Shown here piece by piece: positions 10,363 to 21,166 of a stretch of DNA of 60,995 nt. The translations under genes and the position numbers were made by a program. How positions within the stretch are numbered: position 1 is the first letter of the stretch; every line of letters starts with the position of its first letter. Source of the stretch: Pseudozyma flocculosa PF-1 (Eukaryota; Basidiomycota; Ustilaginomycetes; Ustilaginales; Ustilaginaceae); NCBI RefSeq assembly GCF_000417875.1, contig NW_006920872.1, forward strand, positions 33,970 to 94,964, written 5' to 3'. The notes under the pieces were generated by a model, which did no database searches, had not been told where the DNA came from, and worked only from the letters and a program-made list of their open reading frames with translations.

Positions 10363-13300
10363 TCAGAACATCATGGGGTCCTGGTGCAGCCAGTCGGCAA
10401 ACAGCGGCTGCTCGTGGCTTGGCGCATCGGCCTGCAGCACGCTCAGCATGCTGTTCCAGTCCCGCACGTCGAGCAAAAAGTCGTCGAGCGTGTCGCCCTG
10501 CTGCGGCATCGCGGCGGCCATCGTCGCCGCTGTCGCCGCCGTCGTCGCGCCCATACCCGTGGCGGGCATAGCGACTGCGTCCGTCGGCGCCGCCGCCGCT
10601 GTCATGCCGCTTGCAGCGCCATCGGGCGCCGTCGTGTCCGCGTTCGAGGACTGGCTCAAGTTGGGGACGGCCGCTGCGGCCAGCGTGTCGAGCGACGACG
10701 TGTCGGTGCCCTGCTCGGCGCCAACAGCCGAAGCGGCCGCCAATACTGTCCCACCTCCCTCGACGTGGGTGCTGCGACCGCCCTCTGCCTGCGGCCGATC
10801 CGCCGAGCTGCGCTTCGACAGCGTGGCAACCACGTTCTTGATGTGGTGCACCGCCTCCGCGTACGAGCAGCTGGCGCGCACCGCGCTCCGAGCCTGATGG
10901 ACGTGCGGTGCGATTCGAGGCTCGAGAAAGGCCAGCATCCGCGAACACATCGTCGACAGCACGCTCAGCTCCCGGTTGGCCGTGTTGTCGGTAGAGCGCG
11001 CCTCGAGCAGGTCCACGTTGGCGTACGTCACCTCTGTCGGCATGGGTCGCGGAGAGCGGCGGAGCGGGGTCCAGGTCAGCACAGTATCACTGCGCGATGA
11101 GGGAAAGCAGGAAGAACACTTACCAGCGATGAAGTCAATCTTTTCCTTGGTTTCCTCGCGGCAGAGGCAGTGGCCCGCGCCGGCATCGAGGAGCACGCCG
11201 AAACCGAGGATGATGGCCGAGCTAAACTGCGAGCGGGCGAAGGCAGAACAGACCGGGGATGGCAAGCGGAAATGCCATATCGTCAGCGTCGCCTGTCGAT
11301 CCGCGCTCGGGTCAGGAAGGTCGCGGATGCGGCCCTCGTACTCACAGCAGCGTAGGCAGCTCCATAGTGTTGGGTCTGTCATCAGTCCCATCATCAGGGA
11401 AGTCCAGCTTGCTCGCGGTCAGTCGACCTTCCGCGCTGTGGCAGCCCCTGCCCGTCTCCCGCACTTCAGGCCCCACTCTGCACGGCGACTCACCTGCTCG
11501 TCGGGCGTCAGTTCCCTCGCCATCGTCTTGCGCATGCGCACCTCGGCCAGCGCGCTCTCGACGCAGAGCCTCCAGCTGCGCGGGTACGGGTGCTGCGGGT
11601 GCCGCTCGTCGATCCAGTGCAAAAAGTAGGGGCGGTGGAGAAGGATGCGGTAGAAGTGGAACATGCCCGCAAACATGTGGCGATAGAAGGCGAGGTGCTC
11701 AAAGTGTCGATCCAGGGAGCGGTCCGGCTGCGTGCCTGAAAGAAACTGGAAGTACGACGGCAGACGCTGAGCCGCCTCGACCAGCGACTGGTCCAGCGCC
11801 AGCACCTGCTTGTAGCTCTCTTCCCTCGACGCCGTCCGATCCGTCGTCGTGTAGAAGCGCACGATGCCCTGCAGGTGCCTGCTCGGCGGGCCGGGAAATT
11901 AGGACCGGTCAGAGGCCGAGGCGTGAAGTCGACAGGCGTCACCTTCCAGGAACGCCGGGCGGTGCTCACGGGATGAAAATCTTGCGGCCGAGGACGAACT
12001 CTCGAAAGGCGAAATCGAGATCCTGCATGTCGCCGTGGCAAGGTCCGCTGGTGCGCTCTGGGAGCACCGAGAGCGGCCTCCCAAGGGCAAGACACCACTC
12101 GCTCTCTGCAGGCAGCGATAGCAGCGAGGGGGCGGAGATGCAGGCAATGAGACGCAGTGAGCGACGGCGGCTCGACAGCTTCGCCCTCCTCCGATGCAAC
12201 ATATCGATCCCTCGCGCAAGAGATCACCCACCGCACTGGAGGATGTGCGACCAAAGGACGCGCCCCTCGGATCGTTCGCGGTCGCTCGAATTGGCCGAGT
12301 GTTCGCTGCAGCGGGCCGGGGCAACGCAGGTAAGGCCAGGCGTCAGCGCTGTGTCATGCCGGGCTGGAGCGTGGCCGGCGTGTCCCATCAAAGTGCTCAC
12401 GAATGGAGGCCGAGGTCGATGGCGTGGCGGATCCAGCCGCCCATGGCGTGCCAGCTGGTCCGCGGCGCCCGGACGAGGTCCAAGTAGCGGATGTGGCAGG
12501 CATAGGTCCAGCACGAGTCCATGTTGGTCACGGCCAGGTTCTCGCACGCCGTCAGGCACTGCCGGCACAAGGGTGCAGAGGAGTCAGGACGACGCTGGTC
12601 AGCTCTCTTCCAGTCTCCCGAGGCGCAGATGCCGCGTTTACCTTTTTCGACGCCCAGAAGAAGTTGTTGGACTCCTCTGGCACCAGCTGAAAGTCGGGAG
12701 AGCGCAGCGAGCCCAGGGCGAGGATGCCGAGCAGCAGGCTGATGAAGGGCAGCTGCTGGATGGCCGCAGAGCCTTGGGGCGCGCTGGCGGCGTAGAGGAG
12801 CTCAATCTTGCGCCGCGCCGGAGCCTCGGAGATTTTGTAGCGCGACCAGTTCTGCGGGCGGGGCGTGGTCGAGCGAGGGTACGACGGAGGATCAGTGATG
12901 TCCCACCCCGCACCGGACGTGTATCGTCTGCCATGCGGCGGTTGGGGCTGACTCACAAAGCGGCGAAAGAAGATGTCGACGTACTCCTGGCATCGCTGCC
13001 GGTCGGGGAGGCTGCGGTGGATGGCGGCGATGTCGTCCTTTGGGATGGGGATGCCGCCCAGGCTGGTCCCGTTCGGCCTGGTCAGGGCCGCTGCGGCCGA
13101 AAAGGAAGCGGAAAACGACGCGGCGCCCTCGACGGAAGAGAGGGCGCGCGGTGCAAAGCTCGACTGGCCGCTGGTGCCGCCGTCGCCGAGAAAGAAGCCA
13201 AACGAGTTGCGTATCGACTCGATGGCAGAGGTGCCCAGCCAGCCCACCTCGGCGTCGACGTAGCCCTGCACGTCCTGGCGCAGCCCGCTCATCGACGGCT

Positions 13301-14038
13301 GCTCCGAGTCGGAGCCGTCCGAATGGCCCAGCGCAGCCGACACGGAACGCTGCCGCCGCTGCACCGAGGTCGATCGCGAATGTCGACCTGCTGGAGAGCG
13401 CGCCAAGGACGGGCTGGGCCGGTGCGAGGGCCCCGGATCGATGAAGCGCTCCAGCACGCTCTCGAGGCGGTGCACCTTGTCGTGCAGCGCGGCCAGCTGG
13501 CGGTCCTTGTCGTTGGAAAAGGTCGGGACATCCGTTGGTTCTGCAGGGGCGGGAAAGCGGTCGGCCCGAATCGGCGCTGCTCCCTGCGCGATGGGGTCCG
13601 GTCGTCGGCTGCGAGCTGCTGACCGCCGCGTTTCGGAAACCAGCCGTCGGGCTGGCAGCGCCTTGCGATCCGGCGACGTCGATAAGGGCGGCGGCGGCGG
13701 CAGGCTGGCGTCGCTGCTGACCGAGGTGCGACTTCTAGACCGCGTCGGGCGCGCGAGCGAAGGCGTGGGGATGTGGCAGAGGTCCTCGGTCCCGCGCTTG
13801 CGGCAGTGGTTGCACGGCTGCGTCCGATCGCACTTTTGCTTCCTCCGGACTGTCGGTCAGACGACGAGCCCAGATACGAGCCTCCAAGGCGGTTCGGAGC
13901 GATCAGAGAGGGGTCCCTTCGCTGACTGCCTCCGCTGCCGTCTGCGCCCGGTGCTCACTCACAGCATTCGGTGCACGAGTACTGCTTCTTGGCCCGCTTG
14001 GCCGGTCGCTCCTCAATCATCGTCGACGACGACGACAT
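10363..14038 (-). CDS. Zn2Cys6 fungal transcription factor with fungal-specific regulatory domain
   Basis: Ten exons join in frame to 911 residues: 14038-13963, 13849-12957, 12851-12642, 12558-12401, 12305-12232, 12105-11970, 11878-11494, 11375-11346, 11226-11124, 11033-10363. The first junction completes the DNA-binding binuclear cluster: SCTEC, then RRKQKC, QPC, NHC and EDLC, in exact C-x2-C-x6-C-x5-C-x2-C-x8-C spacing near residues 21-50. A short heptad-like stretch (DRQLAALHDKVHRLESVLE) follows as a probable dimerisation coil. The middle homology region shows CWTYACHIRYLD, GWIRHAIDLGLH and LALGRPLSV, as in the fungal_trans domain. The C-terminus is Ala/Thr/Met-rich and may activate transcription. 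The ten-residue exon 8 is very short but in phase. It lies upstream of the SSU1-like gene and divergent from an MFS gene, so either could be a target. Confidence 0.9.
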
Positions 14039-14937
14039 TCGAGCAGCGAGGATGGCGACATTGACGATTGAGTGTAGAGAAGCAGCACGCCGATAAGTGA
14101 TACGAGACGGCCGACAAAGGATGCAGGTGGGGTCTGCTGGGCGGGTCGATGGGGAGAAGGGACCGACGACGACGATGGTGGTCACTCTGATGGTTCGGTC
14201 TTTCCGACGTCGGCCGCCCCGAGGCGCCAGACAAAGTGGAGAAGGGCAGGCTGGCCAGACGGGGCCAGGTCCACGTGGCGCGGCGTCGGCCTTTTCTTTC
14301 CGTTGCTCGGCGCCAAAGCCGCCGCTTCGGCCTTGTCCCTAGGCCTCGTCATCCATCCCCGCCCGCCCAGCTGACTCCTGGCTGACCCGCCGTGCAGTAT
14401 GTTCACCCCTCTCATCTTGTTGTATGTGTAGGCCTTCGTCGGCTCAGCACCCAGCAGAGAAGGGACCGCTTTCCCGGCGTTGCAGCTCGGGTCACGTCGA
14501 GAGCGAGCAGCGGCGAGTCACAACTCGCAAGACGCTCAAAGGGATGCTGCCGGCCCTGCTCTGCTGCTGCTTCGACGTCGACCAACGAGGAGCGACGAGT
14601 TGCCCGCCCATTGTTCAGACGATCATCCGGAGGTCATCCCTTGGTACCGTTACGGCTCGACAGGACTGCCTTGCACCGATCCATGCCCGCCTTGGTGAGA
14701 CGCAAACCCATCGAACGTAACACGCAGGCGGGCGAGCAGGACAAAAGCAAGGCGCGACCGAGAGTCGGCCAGGTCGGGACGCGGGCCGGCTCTCGCTGGT
14801 TGCCTGCCCACTCGAGCGTCGACTTGCTTCGGCCTTTTGGGGTCCCTGCCTGCCCGAGTGCAAATGCCCGACGCCCGACGCCAGACGAGGCATGAAAGCC
14901 GACGTCAAGCAGAGCCGCAGGCAAGCAAGGGTCGTCC

Positions 14938-14976
14938 TCGCCCTCGCCCTCGCCCTCGCCCTCGCCCTCGTCCTCG
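14938..14976. repeat. CCCTCG hexanucleotide repeat
   Basis: Six consecutive units of CCTCGC/CCCTCG phase inside the divergent promoter region, about 350 bp upstream of the MFS start codon. Confidence 0.8.
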
Positions 14977-15154
14977 CCTTCCGCCCTACCCGCTGCGGAT
15001 GTTCCTCGGACAGCGAACCTAGGTTGAGCCGCCGCCGCCGCCGCCGCCGCCATTGAGAGGTGACCCTTACGTTCCTCGGTCACCGAACCAGGGGACTTAC
15101 CAGACTGCAAAAAGGGTCTTTGCTTCTTCACCCCTCGGACGCTGCCGGCGGCCG

Positions 15155-15160
15155 TATAAA
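15155..15160 (+). promoter_or_regulatory. TATA box of the MFS transporter gene
   Basis: TATAAA within GCCGTATAAAGG, 165 bp upstream of the ATG at 15320 and followed by a pyrimidine-rich stretch. It stands out in very GC-rich surroundings. A TATA-driven promoter suits a regulated transporter gene; the assignment is inference. Confidence 0.55.
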
Positions 15161-15319
15161 GGCCTGTCGAGGGCCTTTGGGGCGGTATCGGTGGTTTCCA
15201 AGGTACGATCCACCCCCCTTCTTCTTCCACCTTGACTGAGCGACTTCGTGATCTGCTTCGAGCTAGCCAATCTGACATAGCCCAGCTTGGCCGATTTCGC
15301 ACCTTCTCACGCTCGCGAC

Positions 15320-16892
15320 ATGGAAGATGCCGAGAAGCGGATTGCTTCCGATGCGGCGGCTGCACTGCCCCTCGGCCGTTCCGACCGGGCGACGGCGGAT
15401 CGAGCCGACACAGCAGCGACGACGACAGAGGATGAGGCACCACCGTCGGCGGCGCCCGACGGCGGCGTGCAGGCCTGGCTATTCGTCGTTGCCGGCTGGC
15501 TGATCGAGTTGATGGTGTGGGGCGTCGCCTACGCCGCGGGTACGCTGCAAGATTACCACGAGCACGATCCTGCCTCGCCCTTCTACGGCAGCAGCGTCAC
15601 GGCGCTCAGCTCGGTGGGGACGCTGGTCATCGCCTGCCAGCACCTCGTCCCCCTCCTCACCTACGGCTTTATATCGGCGCGCCCTCACCTCGTCAAACCC
15701 GTGGCCCTCGCGTGCGTCGTCGCCAGCGCCCTCTGCCTCGTCGTCGCCAGCTTCGCCACCAGCATCGGCCTCCTCATCCTCTTCCAGGGCGTCCTGTTCG
15801 GCCTGGTCGGCGGCTTCCTCTTCATTCCCGTCATCATGTGGCTGCCTCAGTGGTTCGACCGCCGCCGCGGCCTCGCCACGGGCATGTTCCTCTGCGGCAG
15901 CGGCATCGGCGGCATCGTCTTCCCCCTCGTCTTCAACGCCCTCCTCACCCGCACCGGCTTCCGCTGGACCCTAAGGATCTGGGCACTCCTCCATCTGGTC
16001 CTCGCCGGCGCTGCCGTCTCCCTCATCCGACCGAGGATCCAGCCGGCGCGCAGCAAGGGCCCTCTGCGGCTGCGCTGCCTGCTGCCTCCCAGCGTCCGCT
16101 TCGTCCTCGACCGCCGCTTCATCTTCTTCGTGAGTCCGGGGCAGCCTCCGTTCAGCACCGTACTCCGCGTGTGCGTTTCCTCACCAGCCCTTCATCCCCT
16201 CCTCTCTCTGGTATTGCACCGCCGCCACGCAGGTCGCCATCATCTTCTTCCAGTCTTTCGGGTGGTACTCAGCTTCGCTCTACATCTCGCCCTACACGTC
16301 CTCGCACGGCCTGGGCTCCGGATCAGCGACGGCGGTGCTGGCCACCTTCAACGCGTTGGCCACGGTGGGCTACCTGGCGACGGGCAGCGTCGTGGACCGC
16401 ATCGCCTACCCGCTCGTCATCGCCGTCTCGATGGCAGTGTGCGGGCTGGCCGCAGTGCTGGTGCTCGGATTTGCCGAGTCCCTCGCCCTCATCATGGTGT
16501 TTGCCATCATCTTTGGCTTTGCCGGCGGCGGCTTCAGCTGCCACATCACGCCCATGTCGCGCTCCCTCTCGGAGCGGCGCAGCGTGCCCTTCACGCTGGC
16601 CTTTTTCACCATCATGGCCTTTCGCGCCGTCGCCGTCGTGGCGGGACCGCTGATCGCCTCGGCGCTGTATCCGGGCGACGACGCCTTTGTCGGGCAAGCG
16701 GGAAAACGGACGGGGTCAGTGGGATACGGACGAGGCGGCTACGTTGGCATGGTCGTCTTCATCGGGATAGCCTCGTTCCTCACGGCCGCGTCGGCACTGC
16801 TGCTCTTCTGGCAGGAGCGCAGGGACAGAAGGCAGGTGGCGCCCATAAAGGGGACAGAGACGCCGAGCTCGACATCCAGTTGTCGACGATGA
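15320..16892 (+). CDS. MFS transporter, monocarboxylate (MCT/SLC16)-like
   Basis: The start is the ATG at 15320. Exon 1 runs to 16129 (donor GTGAGT), and the last exon ends at the TGA of 16892. Two in-phase acceptors are possible, giving exon 2 from 16188 (504 residues) or 16233 (489 residues); the first keeps WYCTAATQVAIIFFQ, the second has the tighter helix. The N-terminal 50 residues are hydrophilic. The PDGGVQAW motif opening helix 1 is the signature of the fungal monocarboxylate-type MFS family. WFDRRRGLATGM between helices 4 and 5 and a repeat of the six-helix half follow. About twelve membrane segments are expected. The substrate is unknown; family members carry monocarboxylates, riboflavin or nothing characterised. 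It shares a long divergent promoter with the Zn2Cys6 gene. Confidence 0.9.
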
Positions 16893-17326
16893 GACTGCAC
16901 GAACCAAATGCAAGCATCTTGCGAAGATGCAAACGCCTGAGGATCGAGGTCTGTGTCTGGAACACCCTTGCAGCCGGCGGGGCAGTTGAAACAGGAGGCC
17001 CCAGCGCGGTCACAAGAAGTGCCCGATTCAACGCTCGCTGGATATCGGGGGCCAAGGTCAGGCGGACTCTGCCTTTCGGCTTTTTCGATAGGCTGGGGTC
17101 CAGGCGCGCCTTGCCCTTCCTTCCCACCCACCATGGCCCATTGAGATTCCGATCCGCCACCCACACCTACGCCGCCTCGTGCTTGCAAACGATCGCATGC
17201 TCGAGGTCACCTTCGGCAGTGGCAGAAGCACCCGCTTGCCTCCGTAGCATTCCACCTGCACAGACTCACTTGACCCTTCAACCTCGCGTCTCCACTTCCG
17301 AACACCCCTGCCAAGTCGACCTGCAG
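16893..17326. other. spacer between MFS gene and crinkler-like gene
   Basis: A 434-bp spacer on the shared strand with no visible gene. It presumably holds the terminator of the MFS gene and the promoter of the next one. The stretch just before 17327 is pyrimidine-rich. Confidence 0.45.
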
Positions 17327-20300
17327 ATGTCGAGCTCGTCCATGGATCCACCCGACGCGCCGAGCGCCGCTCTGAGGCGGCTCTCGCTCCGCGAAGATCG
17401 GGATGCCACCGTCATGTCAGACCCTCCCGACAGCGACGGCCAGATGAGACAGCTGCGAGACCTTGCCACTCAACACCTGGAAAAGGCCACGACAGAAGTG
17501 CAGACCCGTATCAATATCCGACGTTTGCTGATCAATCTGTCCACCGATGCTGAACTCCTCGCACTCGCCGAGAAAGGGCTGCGCACCAGCATACGCGGAT
17601 GGGTCGACGGCTGCCTGGGCCTGGACGAGCGTGTGCATCTGCCCTCCTGGCTGACGGGCCCGCTGAAATCGGATGGCCTTCAGCACCTGCTCGACGATCC
17701 CGGGGCGCTTACTAGGATCATCGGATCTGAACCCACCCTCACTTCCGACACGTTGACCGAGGAAGCCACCGTGGCGCTGCTGCACCGAACGCTGATTGCT
17801 GGGGCCTCTCGTGAGTGCGCCCATGCCCGCTTCCGCCGTGTGCTGCCTTGCCTGCGGTGTGCCTGAGCACAAGACTCGTTCTTTCCCTGCTCAGACGCCT
17901 CACCCCCGCGTCCGCGCCCTGGTGTCGGCTTGGTGCGGCTCGACTTCGAAGACGAGTTCTATGGCGAGGCCGACGATGACCTCTGCTACCACATTGACAC
18001 TGTCCTGTCGCTCTACGACGAGAGGCTACACTACGGACGCATCGTCCCCGTCATCCAGTCCTCGGGGTCGGGCAAGTCCCGCACAGTCGACCAGGTCCTC
18101 AAGCGCCGCCGCCTCGGCATGCTGCTTTGTTTCCGCATCACAAAGGGCGACACGGACGCGATCCCGGCCCGAGACGAAGCTGCGGCAGATCTACTCGTCT
18201 CCGGCGGAAAGCTGCCATACCCGGTCCGCGACATAGATGTCGCCGACCGCCTCGTCGTGCTGGCCTGGTTTGAGGCCTTCGCCCACCACATGGCAGAGGA
18301 GATCAAGGCTTACTGCAGCGACTTGGACTCCACTTCCGTCCGCAGCGAGACGGTCGTCAGGGACTTTTACGACCACCTGAACAACACCGAGCTGCCGACA
18401 AGTCCAATCAGTGCCGGTTCGCAAGCCTCGTCGGACAACGCACCCCGCCGACAAGGGCTGCTCGCGACAGTGGCCGAACGCTACCACGAAAATCTGGTAA
18501 AGCTTAGACCCGGCAATACCGAGGGCGCTAACGCCTTCCAAGGGGGTCCCTGCGTGCAGGCATTCCGATCGCTGCAAGCCGCCGTGATCCAGGCTTACTC
18601 GATCGGGGAAGGCCGACCCAACGGAGTTTTCATCCTGGCGCTCGACGAGGCCGGCACGCTGGGTGATCTGCTCAGCCACATCCGGAGGCTGTGGCACGCG
18701 ATGGGAGAGTCCCAACACGCCAATGCCGACCGACTTGTCCTCCTTTTGCTCGACACCAACTCGAGCATCCACGCTCTCGTCGGCGAAGGAGCCACGCTCC
18801 GGTCCACCCGTCTCCACAACAAGGAGCTCTCGCTGCTGCCAATGTTCAACAAGCTCCCCTTCGACGTTGCGCTGAGCGCACTCGATCCGCAGGCCCACGA
18901 TCCCCACGGCAAGACGTGGTCGGCGCTGTTGGAACAGCTTGCCCTGATGGGCCGCCCGCTGCTCAACAACAGGCATTTCTGGCACCACATGGATCGCGAC
19001 CATGGGTTCACGGGCCTCAAACCGTTTGTCGGCCGCGTCTCGCTCTTCAAAGTCAAGGGAAAGCTGCTGTCCGAGCGCAAACACGTCTGGCTGCCCGATC
19101 TCCAGTCTGACAAGGAGCTTCCTGCGGAGCAGTCGGCAACGTACATTGACAAGTACATGGCTGCCCTGTGCCAGCGTCTTCCTCTGCTCTTCATCGGTGC
19201 TCAGGGCAGCGTCGATCTGAGCGAATTCCTGCAGCGGCAGATCAGCTCGCACTTGCGCACCATCGCTGGCCTCGACCTCGACACGTCGTTCATCATCACC
19301 GGCACCCCTTCTGAGCCGATCCTGAGCATCGCTGCAAGCGACCTGTTCCGGCAGCAGGTCCAGCAGTCTGGCGGTGTCGTCAAGGTCTGGCGCGACGCGC
19401 TCTGGGCGATGCGGCACAGCCGGATCTCGTACGGCCTGTCTACAGGCGCCGACGGCGAAGAGGTTGCACGGATACTGCTTGCCATGGCAACGGACTTTGC
19501 CGCCGTGGAACGCATCCGGCGGACAAGCCTCGCGAATCCCGGCTCCGATTCGTTCACGTTGCAGAGCTTGTGGGAGGAGAAAGGCACGTTGGATCCTCTG
19601 CCGGTCTGGGACTGGCTCGCCGAGCTCTTTGGCGACCCACGTGCGATTCCCGACGTGAGCGGGGCACAAGGCGGATATCGAGGGTCCCTGGCGAGCGGCG
19701 AGCGGGCGGCATCGGGCTTTGAGTCGTTCGCGCGGTCAGCACGGATCTCGTTTACGCACTTCGTCAAGATGCCACATACGTTCGACAAGGTTTCGAAAAA
19801 GCAGCTGGCCGAATGGTTCGTCGAGCACGTCGCCATCTGCGGCGCCGACACCCAGCCGAGCTGGGACCTGCTGATCCCCATCTACGTCGACGAGGGATGG
19901 AAGGGGGACGCCACGGTCTTCGATGTCTCCAAAATGTCATATATCGTCGTTCAGGTCAGAAATCGTCGGAACGCAGTGGGGCAGGGTCAGACATTCATCG
20001 TGCCGCCCGCGGTGTATCACCGCGGCCCCAACAGCGACGACAGTGGCAAGACGGAGGATGGCCACCACCTCGTCTCGGACTTGGAGTACATCTCGCTCTT
20101 CATCCAGCTCAAAGCGAAACCACCGGAGGACGCCGCGCCCGTCCGCTACACTCTCAAGGGCCGCGCGCCTGTCCGGGCCCACGATGTGCAAGCCATTAGC
20201 CTCGACGGCGGCTTTGCCACGATCCTCTCCAAACTGGGCGACCAGGGCGCAGCCGACCTGCGCGCGCTCCTCGGCGTCTTCAAGGACACCAACGTCTTTG

Positions 20301-20410
20301 AGAGCGCCCTCGACTGGCAAGCGCGTCGCAGGTCGCTCTGCGACGCCCAGCTGTCCCTCTACGCGCGCTCCCGGCAAAGATCCGGAGACGAGCACTACCC
20401 CATCCTCTGA
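17327..20410 (+). CDS. crinkler-like P-loop ATPase with C-terminal restriction-endonuclease-fold domain
   Basis: Two exons (17327-17810 and 17895-20410) join in phase to 999 residues. Residues 1-160 are a predicted helical header with no signal peptide and no LFLAK motif. The NTPase follows: Walker A QSSGSGKSR (residues 216-224), Walker B FILALDEAG (D412, E413) and a sensor-like strand LVLLLLDTNSS near 442-451. The C-terminal third carries ISFTHFVK (near 780) and then WDLLIP (D819) and IVVQVRNRR (Q848-R850). This matches the order in a large family of basidiomycete proteins that I recall, where the last motif is usually a Q-x-K of a PD-(D/E)xK nuclease fold. The same ATPase plus nuclease layout defines crinkler-type effector or genome-conflict proteins. 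Lys is replaced by Arg in the nuclease motif, so cleavage activity is uncertain. Function here is inference. Confidence 0.75.
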
Positions 20411-21166
20411 GGCCGCCAGCACTGTGTGAGCGACAAGGCAAGGCGATCGCGGGGCGATGCGGTAGGACGCGTCTGCAGGCTCACAGACGAGGTGCGACTT
20501 GGAAAAGGGCACGAGAGGTGCGGCGCCGAGATGAGAGGAACAGGCCCTGCAGCGGGCGATGAGGATGGGAGAGGAGAGAATAGGAAGAGGGATAGGCTGG
20601 CAGGGTCGGCGACGGGGAGCGGAGGTGAAGCTCGTATATACCCTCTTCGTGTCTGCCAACACGGGTGGCAAAGGTCTCTGCTCTGATGCCGTGTCGACGG
20701 ACGTCAGACCATCTCTAGATCAGATAACATCGGCTCCATCCGCTCGCCGTCTCGGTCGGCCCGTGAGGTAGGGAGCCAGGACCGGCGCATTTGCCGGGCG
20801 CGGCGTTGGCGTTGCAACGGCTCCGAAGTTCGACGGGGGCGGGGGCTGAACCTTGTCCGTCTCGGCAGGACGGAGGGTCAAACTAACACGTACGACCGCA
20901 CGGAAAGCTCCCGCGGCTGGCCAGGCTGGCGGCAGATGGGAGTAGGCCGGGACGACGGACGGATGTGAATCTGCGATGGATGATGATGCATGCGGCGCCA
21001 CCGCCCTGCGGTCGGGGAGATCCCGGTCTGAACTGCTGGCGTGGGAGCCGGGTTGCGGTACGCCGTCTGGCGTTGGTCTGGATCCGATCATGACAGGTGG
21101 ACGACCCTCACAGAGACACGCGCACACGCAACGGGCCATATATACGACAATCGATGGATTTCCAGC
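20411..21166. other. convergent intergenic region, no gene seen
   Basis: 756 bp between the ends of the crinkler-like gene and WDR70. A GTATATACCC motif near 20633 and short purine-rich stretches occur. No coding segment was recognised. It probably holds two 3' UTRs. Confidence 0.45.

Larger units (their letters stand above)
14039..15319. promoter_or_regulatory. divergent promoter region between Zn2Cys6 factor and MFS gene
   Basis: About 1.28 kb between two divergent start codons, long for this window. It includes a CCCTCG hexanucleotide run (14938-14976), a CCG run near 15030-15050 and a TATA box at 15155. No convincing gene is visible inside. Confidence 0.5.

Noticed and set aside
15287..17866. 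Single stop-free frame spanning MFS exon 1, the spacer and exon 1 of the crinkler-like gene, suggesting a fusion
   Set aside because: It begins at TTG, ignores the MFS intron and leaves the MFS frame midway. Lack of stops is expected by chance at this GC content. Two separate genes explain the conserved segments better.
8241..20410. Regulator, two transporters and an effector-like gene considered as a secondary metabolite or virulence cluster
   Set aside because: No backbone synthase, oxidoreductase or secreted-protein genes are present, and no signal peptides were seen. Only the SSU1/regulator/MFS neighbourhood is kept as a weak hypothesis.
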